A stretch of DNA of 64,000 nucleotides from Bacillota bacterium (GCA_023415305.1 JAEZKZ010000094.1:1-64000), one strand, 5' to 3'. Shown: positions 23,214 to 32,331, numbered from the stretch's first letter. Program-made: numbers and translations. Notes: generated by a model from the sequence alone, not told the origin.

Positions 23214-25583
23214 TTATTCCTGGTTGTTAATTTCCCATATACGAGTTTTTCTTACCTGTCCGAGGCTTACAAGGACTGCCAGCATTGTAACCGTCAATAT
23301 AATAGCCGGATATATTAAATAGACCTGTATTGGTTCTATTTTCAGTTCAATCTTAGTGGCGCCCATTAGGTTGAATATCCCTGATGATAGATAACCTCCC
23401 GTTAAGTTGGCTATTATAGTTCCAAAAATAATTGATATAATAAGTACAAGCATTATTCGTACAGCCTGCCATTTCCGTATTTCTCTGTCCTTAAAGCCTA
23501 TGGATTTAAGCAATGCAATTTCAGGAATTTCCTTTGTTATATGCATCCTTACAATAAGGTTTGTTATTAGAAAATTAATACCCAACACAACTATCAAAAT
23601 AATATTTTTAGAATCGTCCAGCTGATCTAGAATATTGCCCATAAAACCATCCATATACTCTCTAGTACTTTTGATACCAAGCTCAGGAAATTGATTTTTC
23701 AAATCTATTAACTGCTCTGAATTTCCGTCCTTAAATTCCCCGAATAAGGTCAGTCCGTAGCTGTTATCAACTTTAATCAAATGTTTATCAGAGAAGCGTA
23801 TAGAATAACCAAGATTGTTCATTGATTGATATAGTGCCGTTACTATAAATTTTTCTGTTCCCGCTTTATCAATCCTATAAATCGAGTCACCCAAGCCTAT
23901 TCCAAAGTATTCCGCCGCTTTTGTTGTTATTGCTACTTCATTTTCCAATTTCGGAGGAATTCCATCCAGATAAGCATAATTGTCAGTTGAATAGTCATAT
24001 CCTTGCAAGCTTAATATATTTCGGCTTACGTTTGGATTGTCTGCGTGGAATTTGGTCATGAGCATGACTTCTGGATGAATATCTACGTCAAACCCTTTTT
24101 CCTTTAATTTCAGTTCAATTGCGTCGGTATCGGCCAGAAGTTTTTCTACACTTGAATTTCTATATGTGCTACCAAAGCTTTCAGGCTTAATGCTGAAATC
24201 CGAACTTCCTAAACCAAATAATGTATTAATATCATCAGATATCAGAGTATTAATACTATTTATTGGTACAATTATAATAACCGTACCAAGTATAAAAGTT
24301 ATGACAAGGATAAGAAATTTCTTAAAACCGCCCAGCAAATCCTCCATAGCCATATATACCGTTGTACTTACATGTTTCATTTTATGAAGCTTCAGTTTCC
24401 TTGATACAGAAAACCTCTCTCCGGTGCTTCCCTGCCTGATGGCATCTATAGCGGTCAATTTATTGATACGACCGGTACAGAGATAACAGAATAAAATTGT
24501 AACAAATATTATTAGTACAGAGCTTATAGCAGCAAGAGAATAATTCAATACCGAAGTTGTAATCATAATATTCTCAGACAAATTACTCAGCATATAACCT
24601 GAAAATGGAATACTTGCTGCAAAACCAATACCACCGCCCAACGATGAAAGTGCTGAATATTTGACAAGATAAATTTTCTTAATTCCCATGTTTTTCAGAC
24701 CAATTGCTTTCATAATTCCTATTTCTTTGAAATCTTCTTCAATTGTGAATCTTATGGTAAACCTTAAAATAAGAAAAGCAATTAATATAAGAAATACACT
24801 CACTATGCTCAAAATAGCTGCGGCAACTAAATCCATCAGGTACGTAAACGAGACAATCTCACTATTAAAAGTGGATATTGAAGCTATAGAAGTTTTACTG
24901 AAATCCTTTTCAATTTCTTCATACGTGGCTGTCCCGGTCTTGGTAATACCCCATAGCTTCATTATGCTTTTTTCCGAGACTTTATTATATTCCTCATAGT
25001 CTTCATCGCTAATGATTATCCTTTTAAAGCCCATCATACCTGATCCAAACAGTACATCTTTTAAATAATTTTTAACTACAAATTCCTTTTCCAAGTAACC
25101 AATTTTTATTTTCAGTTTATCCCCTATTTTAAGGCCGGTGTTATCCTTAATTGTTTTTGGTATAGCTACCTCTCCAGGCTTTAATTCAACTTTTTTATCC
25201 TGTTCACTGAATATCAGATTGCCTTTTTGAGGGACCTTAGCTACCGAAAGTGTCGCCTCCTCCTCAATCTTCGCGTATTGTGACGGAAGAGTAATTCTAT
25301 CTGCCGTAACAATTATCATATCCTCTGTGTTTACTTCCTTAATTTTATTGCATTTACTGCTCCATTCCTCCATTATTTTGTCACTATCAGGATCAGATAG
25401 CGTAATAATCATATTATCCGAGGTTTTTGACAGTTCCTTGAAGTGTTCCAATGCTGTTGTAGAGGTATAGAGCAGATTTACACTGCTGGCTATCAACATA
25501 CTGGCTGTTATCATAAATAGAAATAATACTACATTCATAGCTTTTTTTCTTTTAAGATCTTTTTTTAATATTTTTGCAAACAC
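23214..25583 (-). CDS. FtsX-type ABC transporter permease (two-module)
   Basis: A 789-aa permease. An N-terminal helix (about 16-36) is followed by a large extracytoplasmic domain to about 245, then three helices forming the first FtsX module (containing EDFKEIGIMKAIGLK). A second N-terminal-like helix follows near 420, with another external domain to about 660 and a second FtsX module (KEIPEIALLKSIGFKDREIRKW). This doubled layout is typical of Firmicute exporters paired with a MacB-like ATPase and a two-component system, often for antimicrobial peptides. The substrate is inference only. It is first gene of the run. Confidence 0.85.
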   Translation of the reverse strand: MFAKILKKDLKRKKAMNVVLFLFMITASMLIASSVNLLYTSTTALEHFKELSKTSDNMIITLSDPDSDKIMEEWSSKCNKIKEVNTEDMIIVTADRITLPSQYAKIEEEATLSVAKVPQKGNLIFSEQDKKVELKPGEVAIPKTIKDNTGLKIGDKLKIKIGYLEKEFVVKNYLKDVLFGSGMMGFKRIIISDEDYEEYNKVSEKSIMKLWGITKTGTATYEEIEKDFSKTSIASISTFNSEIVSFTYLMDLVAAAILSIVSVFLILIAFLILRFTIRFTIEEDFKEIGIMKAIGLKNMGIKKIYLVKYSALSSLGGGIGFAASIPFSGYMLSNLSENIMITTSVLNYSLAAISSVLIIFVTILFCYLCTGRINKLTAIDAIRQGSTGERFSVSRKLKLHKMKHVSTTVYMAMEDLLGGFKKFLILVITFILGTVIIIVPINSINTLISDDINTLFGLGSSDFSIKPESFGSTYRNSSVEKLLADTDAIELKLKEKGFDVDIHPEVMLMTKFHADNPNVSRNILSLQGYDYSTDNYAYLDGIPPKLENEVAITTKAAEYFGIGLGDSIYRIDKAGTEKFIVTALYQSMNNLGYSIRFSDKHLIKVDNSYGLTLFGEFKDGNSEQLIDLKNQFPELGIKSTREYMDGFMGNILDQLDDSKNIILIVVLGINFLITNLIVRMHITKEIPEIALLKSIGFKDREIRKWQAVRIMLVLIISIIFGTIIANLTGGYLSSGIFNLMGATKIELKIEPIQVYLIYPAIILTVTMLAVLVSLGQVRKTRIWEINNQE

Positions 25584-25740
25584 TTAATATCACCCTTTTC
25601 TCAATTATGTGACAAGTATAACTTCTAAATTATTAAATAATCCTTAAATAATCGTTCAATTTTATATTAAATATCAAAATGTTATTTAAATTATAAAAAA
25701 TCAACAATGATTTATTACATATGGAAATCTCTATACTAAA

Positions 25741-25788
25741 AGAAGAAAGGAAGACTGCAAGTGGCAAGTGCAGTCTTCCTTTCTTTCT
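25741..25788. terminator. strong hairpin terminator
   Basis: A stem of about 16 bp (AAGAAAGGAAGACTGC with GCAGTCTTCCTTTCTT) between the ABC permease promoter region and the downstream end of the DinB-like gene at 25847. On the minus strand the 3' arm is T-rich, so it should end the DinB-like transcript. Confidence 0.7.
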
Positions 25789-25846
25789 TTATGACATATT
25801 AAATTAATAATTTCTTTTATAACTGATTTTATAGTAAATCTTATAT

Positions 25847-26542
25847 TCATTTTAATTTAAATGTTCTGGAAAGCTTTTCTTTCAGCCTTAAGCTGTCATT
25901 TAAATGAACAATCTGATGGCGTGTAATTGGCATAAGAATGATTCCAGCAACAGTCTTCTTGCCCCAGAAATCCAACAGCCATACGGAATCCTCAGAATCA
26001 GTAACACCGCCTTCTTCCTTTATTCTTTGTATCATTTCAGGATTAACTTTTTGCTTTAGTATTTCAGGAGTCAATTTTTTAATTGTCTCCTGAGTTTTTC
26101 TTCCAACTTCTATTCTATATTTTCTCAGTTCCTGCATATCTACCTGGGAGCTAAAAGCTGCTATCTCACTATCATTCATTGCATTCCCGGTATCACTTAC
26201 AGCCCCCTGAATTCTATCCAGCCAACTGGAACTGTTTATAACCTGTTCTCTCTCAGCTATAAGAAGATTGACAGTCAGATCCTCTATTCTGGTTAGATGC
26301 CATAGATTCCAAGCAATTGTTGTACCTTTTTGTCTTAACTGCTTACAAAATACCTTCTGTTCAAGATTATCCCATAAAATATCCTCATATGTTACAAAGG
26401 TTGCTCCAGACATTTCAGATGAATGTACCTGGCAGTGCATCTCCAGAGATAGATTTATTGCTTCATGAAATTTATCCTTCTTTAAAATTATTTCCTTCAG
26501 CTTGGCCTGTTTTGGATTCCAATCCTTTGTAACGTTTATCAT
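25847..26542 (-). CDS. DinB-like protein (third copy, larger)
   Basis: A 231-aa DinB_2-type protein with the helix TIAWNLWHLTRIEDLTVNLL (about 75-94) and a C-terminal helix with RHQIVHLNDSLRLKEKL, giving candidate metal His ligands. It is longer than the other two copies at 1667 and 6088 and shows little similarity to them outside the motif. The start is supported by GAGG seven bases upstream. The role is unknown. Confidence 0.75.
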   Translation of the reverse strand: MINVTKDWNPKQAKLKEIILKKDKFHEAINLSLEMHCQVHSSEMSGATFVTYEDILWDNLEQKVFCKQLRQKGTTIAWNLWHLTRIEDLTVNLLIAEREQVINSSSWLDRIQGAVSDTGNAMNDSEIAAFSSQVDMQELRKYRIEVGRKTQETIKKLTPEILKQKVNPEMIQRIKEEGGVTDSEDSVWLLDFWGKKTVAGIILMPITRHQIVHLNDSLRLKEKLSRTFKLK

Positions 26543-26613
26543 GCTTCAACCTCGCAATAATTAATCTTAGGTAAAGTTCTAACTTGTTTATTTTATGGCA
26601 ACATATATTTCTA

Positions 26614-27303
26614 TTATCCAATCAACTTATTAACAATACTCTGAACATGTATTTCTGTTGTGTTCAGAAAAGGAATTTTTCCATCCCCGTCCTTAAGTAT
26701 AAGAGGAAATTCTGTACACCCAAGGATTAAGCTGTCTATACTATCTTCTTCAAACATTCTGTCAATTATCGCCAGCAATCCGTACTTGGTTTCATCTTTA
26801 ACAATACCCAGTTCAATTTCACTGAATAACTTTTGGTGAATGTATTGCTGTTCATCAATATTAGGTAAGACAATTTCCATACCATTTGCTTCAAAGGTAT
26901 CCACATAAAAATTCTCCCTCATTGTAAAACCAGTACCAATTAGCCCTAACCTTTTAAAACCGCATTGTTGCGCCTTTTTGCAGGTTTCCTCCACAATGCT
27001 TAAAATAGGAAGCCCCACTTTATCCTTTAATCTGGTGAACACAACATGGGGTGTGTTTGAGGCTATGGCTGCAAAATCTGCACCGGCTTCTGCAAGAGAA
27101 TCAATTGACTTTATCAGCATGCCGGCAAGGGAGTCCCAATCTCTTGCAGATGCATAAGCCAGCATCTCTTTCATATTAACACTTTCAATGATTATATGAG
27201 GATAGTTGCCGTCATGCAATCTCCGCATATATTCCGATATAATACTTTTATAATAATCAACTGTAGATTCTGGTCCGATACCCCCAACTATTCCGACTTT
27301 CAT
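26614..27303 (-). CDS. aspartate/glutamate racemase family protein
   Basis: A protein of 229 residues from ATG 27303 (GGAGG site upstream). It has the family start KVGIVGGIGPESTVDYY, the first active-site loop IASNTPH (Ser82 where many racemases have Cys) and the second loop LGCTEFP (Cys196). PLP-independent racemases normally use two Cys; a Ser/Thr at the first position is seen in some family members with altered activity. It is monocistronic behind the promoter at 27388-27416. Confidence 0.8.
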   Translation of the reverse strand: MKVGIVGGIGPESTVDYYKSIISEYMRRLHDGNYPHIIIESVNMKEMLAYASARDWDSLAGMLIKSIDSLAEAGADFAAIASNTPHVVFTRLKDKVGLPILSIVEETCKKAQQCGFKRLGLIGTGFTMRENFYVDTFEANGMEIVLPNIDEQQYIHQKLFSEIELGIVKDETKYGLLAIIDRMFEEDSIDSLILGCTEFPLILKDGDGKIPFLNTTEIHVQSIVNKLIG

Positions 27304-27387
27304 GATAACCTCCATAGCCCATATTTAAGCTTTTACTATCTACTATAAATTATATGAGATAAGCGTAACGATTTATTATTTCATCCT

Positions 27388-27416
27388 ATTATATACCATA
27401 AAAGGAAAGACCACAA
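27388..27416 (-). promoter_or_regulatory. sigma-A-like promoter of the racemase gene
   Basis: TTGTGG (27411-27416), exactly 17 bases, TATAAT (27388-27393) on the minus strand, giving a leader of about 78 nt. The -35 box is part of the hairpin arm ending the upstream gene. Confidence 0.5.
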
Positions 27417-27456
27417 TAGATTCTCGAACATTCGTTCTTTTTCTTATTGTGGTCTT
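27407..27456 (-). terminator. long hairpin downstream of the gene ending at 27660
   Basis: A perfect 12-bp stem AAGACCACAATA/TATTGTGGTCTT around a 26-nt loop. The minus-strand 3' side continues TTCCTTTTAT. The loop contains CGAACATTCGTTC, an imperfect palindrome. Confidence 0.5.
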
Positions 27457-27659
27457 AGTATTAAGGCTAACATCCTTACTTACATTTAAATATTTTTATA
27501 AATGATTTATGACAAGCTGACCAGTAATCAGCTTTTTATGTCCTGCTGACACTACTCCTGTAAAATAGCATACTCATATTCTTCAAACCATAAATAAAAT
27601 GAATTTTAATACCTATAATCAATAATAACTATATGATATGATTTTGCTGATCTATAACA

Positions 27660-28205
27660 TTATGTATAGAGGTATTCGTTTAAAGGCCTATCATCCCATA
27701 TCTGTGCTTCAATATACCGCTCCGGGCCAAGTTTGCCATCCCTGTTAAACTCTTGAGGGATACCATATGCTTTAATTATATCGAAGATTTCGCCTTTGGT
27801 ATAAACTTGCTTTCTGTAAGGTTTCCCATCTTCATATCTCATAGTCGGAAACAAGTCCCCAAAGGTAAAACTTACAATCTCAGGACAGAAACTATCAATA
27901 TGTATTTTTAGCTCCTTACCGTGTTTATACCAGTCTAAAAGCCATTCACAAGGCCCTAACGTCATAAAATGAGGTACTTTTCTGACAGGCTTACCACCTT
28001 TTTCAATAAAACGGTTTCTGGCTTGCTGCTCCAATCCTCTACGAATTATCAAATAATCTTCCGATCGCTTTGAAGCAAAGGTTTCTCCTATATTCCGTAT
28101 TTCCAATAAGATTTGTTCGGCCTTATCTTCTGGTTGATCTGACAAATTAACAAAGGGGCCGATTTCAGATTCATAATAATGATATAAGTAATTTAGTTTA
28201 TTCAT
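27660..28205 (-). CDS. uncharacterised conserved protein
   Basis: A 181-aa soluble protein I cannot assign. It begins LNYLYHYYESEIGPFVNLSDQ, is rich in aromatic and charged residues, and contains GLEQQARNRFIEKGGKPVRK and PCEWLLDWYKHGKELKIHID. No catalytic motif or membrane segment is evident. Codon use is like its neighbours. It stands alone, 75 bp from the small membrane protein upstream. Confidence 0.55.
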   Translation of the reverse strand: MNKLNYLYHYYESEIGPFVNLSDQPEDKAEQILLEIRNIGETFASKRSEDYLIIRRGLEQQARNRFIEKGGKPVRKVPHFMTLGPCEWLLDWYKHGKELKIHIDSFCPEIVSFTFGDLFPTMRYEDGKPYRKQVYTKGEIFDIIKAYGIPQEFNRDGKLGPERYIEAQIWDDRPLNEYLYT

Positions 28206-28279
28206 AACTTATTTCCTTACATTCAATTCATAATATAAGAAGTAACTATTTTAGTTTGATCTGATATTCTGATAAACCC

Positions 28280-28546
28280 TTACAGTCTGTGTTTAATTCT
28301 AGCTCTGGATTCCTCATAATCCTCATCAGCCTGGTATCTGGCTGGCCGGTTCTGGCCTTCCTGATTCAGCAGCAGCTCTATTTCCAATTGATTCTTTGCA
28401 CGTATTTCTTCTGCTTTAATTGTTGTCTCAGCATTGATTCTTGCAATCTCCAACTTAAACTTAATTATCCTGTTTACTATAACAGGAGTTACTACTAATG
28501 CTGTCAAACCCAAAATACTTACCACCGGCACCCACATCTCATTCAT
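28280..28546 (-). CDS. small single-span membrane protein with charged tail
   Basis: 88 aa from ATG 28546, preceded by GGAGG. One N-terminal membrane helix (about 4-26) is followed by a highly charged amphipathic helix (KLEIARINAETTIKAEEI) and a Gln/Arg-rich tail. The topology recalls PspB-like proteins, but there is no sequence basis for naming it. It lies 30 bp from the acetyltransferase gene and is possibly co-transcribed. Confidence 0.55.
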   Translation of the reverse strand: MNEMWVPVVSILGLTALVVTPVIVNRIIKFKLEIARINAETTIKAEEIRAKNQLEIELLLNQEGQNRPARYQADEDYEESRARIKHRL

Positions 28547-28576
28547 AAAAAAATCCTCCAATCAAAATTAAATATA

Positions 28577-29119
28577 TTATCTGTTCCATTCCTGTGCAAG
28601 TATAGAATAAATTACATGGTTTACATAATGATCATACAGCCACTCGACCTGCCTTACTACTCCCTCAACTGTAAACCCGAGTCTTTCAGGTATCGCTCTG
28701 CTCTTTCTATTCAATTCGGCCGCCCGAATTTCCACCCTGTTCAGTCCAAGGTCATTTATTACATAATTAATAATTGCTTTACAGGATTGCGTCATAATTC
28801 CCTTGCCCTGATATTCTTCTGCCAGCCAGTAACCTATCGTGGTCTTCTTATTGTTCCAATCAATAGCATGAAGCCCAATGCAACCTGCTATCTGCTCCCT
28901 AAAGTAAATTCCCGTCTGAAAACCGTCATTATCGGCCAGTTGTTTTTTTGCTGACTTGATAAATTGTTTTATTACATCAACATTTGTAGTTGCTCCTACC
29001 CATGGAAGCCACTCTTTCAAATATGAACGGTTATCGTCAATTAATTGATACAGCTCTTTAGCATTTTTGCTTTCCAGAACCCTCAATTGAATATCATCAC
29101 TTACCTGGTAATAGAACAT
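28577..29119 (-). CDS. RimJ/RimL-type GNAT N-acetyltransferase
   Basis: A protein of about 180 residues with the RimL-like pattern: LRVLESKNAKELYQLIDDNR at the N-terminus, LKEWLPWVGATT, then IGYWLAEEYQGKGIMTQSCK (acetyl-CoA binding Q-G-x-G loop) and LNRKSRAIPERLGFTVEGV. Family members acetylate ribosomal proteins or small amines. The start is uncertain between Met at 29119 and 29131, because a run of seven Gs lies between them. Confidence 0.85.
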   Translation of the reverse strand: MFYYQVSDDIQLRVLESKNAKELYQLIDDNRSYLKEWLPWVGATTNVDVIKQFIKSAKKQLADNDGFQTGIYFREQIAGCIGLHAIDWNNKKTTIGYWLAEEYQGKGIMTQSCKAIINYVINDLGLNRVEIRAAELNRKSRAIPERLGFTVEGVVRQVEWLYDHYVNHVIYSILAQEWNR

Positions 29120-29174
29120 TTGCCCCCCCATATTAATTTACCCATAGGACATACTGCTTTTCGGATAAATTGTC

Positions 29175-29798
29175 TTAGTTTTCAGTTATTTTCTGAGCAA
29201 TTAAAACAAACAGCGGAAACACTTTTTCGGTCCCATCATCATACTTCTTGATATTGTCATAGCATACTTTCCAGCTTACCACCCTAAATCCCAGCCTCTT
29301 AAGTATTCCTGTCAAATAATTTTTGTTGAAACCGTTATGACCAACAAACCCTTCTCCATGAAATGATCCGTCTTCTTCTACCAGATCAGCGATACATAAA
29401 TATCCTGATTCATTCAATAAATCACTAAAGGAGAGGATAATTTTGTCTGTATCAACTATGTGATGAAGCGTCATAAGAGTATATATCATATCAAAACTGC
29501 CTTTAACGTTTGATTCTGAAAGATCTGCGTATATGGGTTTCATGTTATCGGCATTATATTTCTCTATTTTTTCTGCTAGAACTTTAAGCATACCTTCTGA
29601 ATTATCAGCTAACACTATACTCTTTAAATATGGCTGAAGTTCAAAACTTAATAAACCTGTTCCGCAACCATACTCCATAGCCTTCATATCTTGCAGACCA
29701 GATATGGATTTCCGTATTTCATCAGCCACTACCTTGGCTCTTTCGATTCTTCTGGGTTCGTTATCCCAGGTAAAAGCCATTTCATTAAAATTTTCCAT
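29175..29798 (-). CDS. class I SAM-dependent methyltransferase
   Basis: A 207-aa methyltransferase. Motif I is EYGCGTG (about 42-48), strand 2 ends ADNSEGM, motif IV is FDMIYTLMTLHHIVD and then LLNESGYLCIADLVEEDGSF. The N-terminal WDNEPRRIERAKVVADEI is typical of a large clostridial group of unknown substrate. It is followed by the acetyltransferase 43 bp downstream of its stop. Confidence 0.8.
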   Translation of the reverse strand: MENFNEMAFTWDNEPRRIERAKVVADEIRKSISGLQDMKAMEYGCGTGLLSFELQPYLKSIVLADNSEGMLKVLAEKIEKYNADNMKPIYADLSESNVKGSFDMIYTLMTLHHIVDTDKIILSFSDLLNESGYLCIADLVEEDGSFHGEGFVGHNGFNKNYLTGILKRLGFRVVSWKVCYDNIKKYDDGTEKVFPLFVLIAQKITEN

Positions 29799-29822
29799 TT
29801 TACCTCACAAAATCTTCAGTTA

Positions 29823-30866
29823 TTAATTGTCACTATACTCCTGGAAATTCAGGTTTTGCAATAAGAAACAGCCCTTATCGTACTTTACTATTGCATTAAT
29901 TTCACCAATGAAATCAGGACCAACATAAGATTTACGATGAGCCCCCAATGCAAACTGTGCCTTAATTTTCCCTTCTTCAAACTCAAATCTTACTATATTT
30001 TCAAAAGATATATTTTTATTATCAATGTCATCTTCAGAATTTTCAAGTTTAAAAGATTTAACTTTTTTACCGACCGTAACTTCAGCCCAAAGAGAACTCC
30101 CTTTTTTTGTAGTATGAAGCTTGACCTGTTTTTCCAGTTGCTTTCGGTAGTTTGTAAAAAGATAATCCCTGAAATATTCTTTGTTTGGAACGAAATAGTT
30201 TTTGTCCGCAGGGTCCCTGGAAAGTATTTCCTCCTCAGAAACCTCAACAATATGCAGCTCCTCAATTGAAATCCCGGTCCCTGACCCTACCGAAAGTATT
30301 ACACCTAATTCATCCTCTCCATCGCTGTCAAAATCGAGCAATTCCATCCTTGGCAGAATAAATCTTGGTGTCAGATATCCCCATTCATAATAGTGGCCAA
30401 TATTGTTAAAGTAAAGAATAACTCCATTATTATCTTTGATTCCATAAAGAAACACATTTTTATCAGGTATGGCCGCAATCAGCGGAAATCTTTGTGCTTC
30501 ATACTCCTCCCAGGAGCTGATTACTTTAGTACCGGCATCAGATGGTTGAAGCTTGAGCATATCAGAAATCTCATTAATATTTGTTTCTGATTCATTAGCT
30601 GCTGCTGGTTCAGTAGGTGCTGCAGAATCAATAAATGATACTGGTTCGGAATTTGTGGCTTTCTCGGGATTTGCTACAGCATTAGAACTTGAAGCAGGCA
30701 TAAGGTCAGCTGTTTCGGTAAAGTTCGTTGTTTCTGCTGCATTATTTAAGCTTGCTGCTGAAGTATAGTGTCTGGAGTCTGCAGAGCAGCCACAGAGACC
30801 GAAGCTAATTATAGCTAATATAGTAATTAATTTTACAATTTTTAATGCTCCTGAATATAATTTCAT
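29823..30866 (-). CDS. lipoprotein of unknown function
   Basis: A 347-aa exported protein. The signal peptide ends at a lipobox FGLCGC (Cys about 27). A Ser/Ala/Thr/Glu-rich linker (about 30-100) precedes a beta-rich C-terminal domain. One segment, LLDFDSDGEDELGVIL, resembles a calcium-binding Asp-rich loop as in VCBS/FG-GAP-type or EF-hand-like motifs. No family can be named. It lies 24 bp upstream of the methyltransferase. Confidence 0.6.
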   Translation of the reverse strand: MKLYSGALKIVKLITILAIISFGLCGCSADSRHYTSAASLNNAAETTNFTETADLMPASSSNAVANPEKATNSEPVSFIDSAAPTEPAAANESETNINEISDMLKLQPSDAGTKVISSWEEYEAQRFPLIAAIPDKNVFLYGIKDNNGVILYFNNIGHYYEWGYLTPRFILPRMELLDFDSDGEDELGVILSVGSGTGISIEELHIVEVSEEEILSRDPADKNYFVPNKEYFRDYLFTNYRKQLEKQVKLHTTKKGSSLWAEVTVGKKVKSFKLENSEDDIDNKNISFENIVRFEFEEGKIKAQFALGAHRKSYVGPDFIGEINAIVKYDKGCFLLQNLNFQEYSDN

Positions 30867-31161
30867 TGTTTATTCTCCGTTACTTATAGCAGTAAGAGGT
30901 AACTTCTGACCCACAATATAATACTATGTTATACACGTATCCCCATAATATTGAATTATACTAATTACCTTTCTTATAAATAATATCACACATCCCATAT
31001 ATTGGGTAATCAATTTATAAAATTTCTACCGTTACAACTCAGGTAACAACAAAGAAGCTGAAACATAATAGTTCCAGCTTCTTTTTGTAAAATGTAAGCT
31101 TACAATTGAAAACTCTTTTTATTCCCAAAAATAAGATCTTACTAAAACAGCTATCTTTCCA
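30867..31161. other. intergenic region with terminator
   Basis: AT-rich gap of 295 bp. Apart from the hairpin at 31051-31086 I see no gene or clear promoter, although the promoter of the lipoprotein gene must lie at its left end. Confidence 0.4.
31051..31086. terminator. hairpin terminator
   Basis: Stem AAAGAAGCTG-AAAC with GTTC-CAGCTTCTTT (one mismatch, short loop), T-run on the plus side and T-rich on the minus side. It ends the YjbQ-like gene transcript (stop at 31162). Confidence 0.65.
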
Positions 31162-31578
31162 TTATTCACCAATAATTTTTACCAACACTCTTTTTTCTCG
31201 TTTACCATCATACTCCCCATAGAATATCTGTTCCCACGTCCCGAAATCAAGTTTCCCATTTGTTATGGCCACTACAACCTCCCGGCCCATAATCTGTCGT
31301 TTCAGATGTGCATCGGCATTGTCTTCATAACCGTTGTGATTATATTGGCTGTAAGGTTTTTCAGGCGCCAGGGTCTCAAGCCATTTCTCAAAATCCTGAT
31401 GCAGCCCGGCTTCGTCATCATTAATAAAAACGCTTGCTGTTATATTCATAGCATTAACCAGAACCATACCGTCTTTTATTCCGCTTTCATCAATACACTT
31501 CTGTACCTGTGATGTAATATTAATATACGCTCTGCGTCTTGGAGTATTAAAGTATAGTTCCTTTCGGTAGGATTTCAT
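31162..31578 (-). CDS. YjbQ family (UPF0047) protein
   Basis: A 138-aa protein of the YjbQ/UPF0047 family. The diagnostic pattern is complete: NITASVFINDDEAGLHQDF (about 45-63), then HNGYEDNADAHLKRQIMG (NADAH motif), and KLDFGTWEQIFYGEYDGKR near the C-terminus. Members show low secondary thiamine-phosphate synthase activity; the real role is unsettled. It is downstream of the TetR/ABC operon by 80 bp and may be read with it. Confidence 0.9.
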   Translation of the reverse strand: MKSYRKELYFNTPRRRAYINITSQVQKCIDESGIKDGMVLVNAMNITASVFINDDEAGLHQDFEKWLETLAPEKPYSQYNHNGYEDNADAHLKRQIMGREVVVAITNGKLDFGTWEQIFYGEYDGKREKRVLVKIIGE

Positions 31579-31657
31579 TATATTATCTCCTCGTATTAAA
31601 TATTGTTATTAAGTTAATGTTATAGAAATTCCGTCTATCTATAATTAAATCCTGGTA

Positions 31658-32293
31658 TTAACTCTTTTTATATATACCCTTTTTCATCATGTCCACAAAT
31701 TCGTATTGTTCCTTAACCATGGCTTCTGTTTCCTCAATTGACAGTTTGGAAGCTTTCCCCTTAGCCATGTTAACATATTTTCTGTAAAGGGAATCCAGAC
31801 ACAGATTGATAAACTCAATAGCCTTCATCTTATCAATGTCTTCCCGAAACTTGGAGTAATCAATATTTTCAAAGAAATTCGGCATGGTCTGGGCATATAT
31901 TTTTTGATATCTATCTGTTATTTCGTCTTCCATACCTTTTGGTGTATCTACAAAAGCTTCCATAATCAATTTGTACATTAAAGGTGCTTCAAAAGCTATT
32001 TTTACCTTTACCATGCCACTTTGAATCATTTTCTCGAAAATATCATTTGATGGCTCGGTGTCCAGCTCATAAAATCTATTCATGAAATGCTTTATTGTTA
32101 TATCCAATAGATACAAATAAATATTTTTCTTATTTCCGAAGTAATGGAAAAGCAAGCCCTTTGAAATTCCAGCCCTGTTCACAATAGCATTTGTTGAAGC
32201 TTTCTCGTAGCCGTTTTCCGCAAACTCCTCCAAGCAGGCATTTAATATTTTATCTTTTTTTTCTTCATTCAAGTTATCAAAAGCCGGATTCAA
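31658..32293 (-). CDS. TetR family transcriptional regulator
   Basis: A 211-aa regulator with the TetR N-terminal helix-turn-helix: KKDKILNACLEEFAENGYEK then TNAIVNRAGISKGLLFHYFGNKKN. The C-terminal helical ligand domain is unassigned. It is third in the operon after the ABC ATPase and permease. Two matching palindromes flank the operon promoter at 34056-34113, so autorepression together with the transporter is the simplest reading. Confidence 0.9.
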   Translation of the reverse strand: MNPAFDNLNEEKKDKILNACLEEFAENGYEKASTNAIVNRAGISKGLLFHYFGNKKNIYLYLLDITIKHFMNRFYELDTEPSNDIFEKMIQSGMVKVKIAFEAPLMYKLIMEAFVDTPKGMEDEITDRYQKIYAQTMPNFFENIDYSKFREDIDKMKAIEFINLCLDSLYRKYVNMAKGKASKLSIEETEAMVKEQYEFVDMMKKGIYKKS

Positions 32294-32331
32294 AATTTCC
32301 TCTCCCTTGTACTCTTACCTTTTTGATAAAT

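Larger units (their letters stand above)
27316..27659. other. intergenic region holding a promoter and an overlapping terminator hairpin
   Basis: 344 bp between two co-directional minus-strand genes. It contains the sigma-A-like promoter of the racemase gene (27388-27416) and the 12-bp hairpin 27407-27456; the -35 box lies inside one arm of the hairpin. The rest (27457-27659) is AT-rich and shows nothing else I can support. Confidence 0.45.

Noticed and set aside
27424..27437. LexA-like box as a firm SOS operator
   Set aside because: Two positions deviate from the consensus and the gene downstream is not a DNA-repair gene. Reported only as a low-interest observation.
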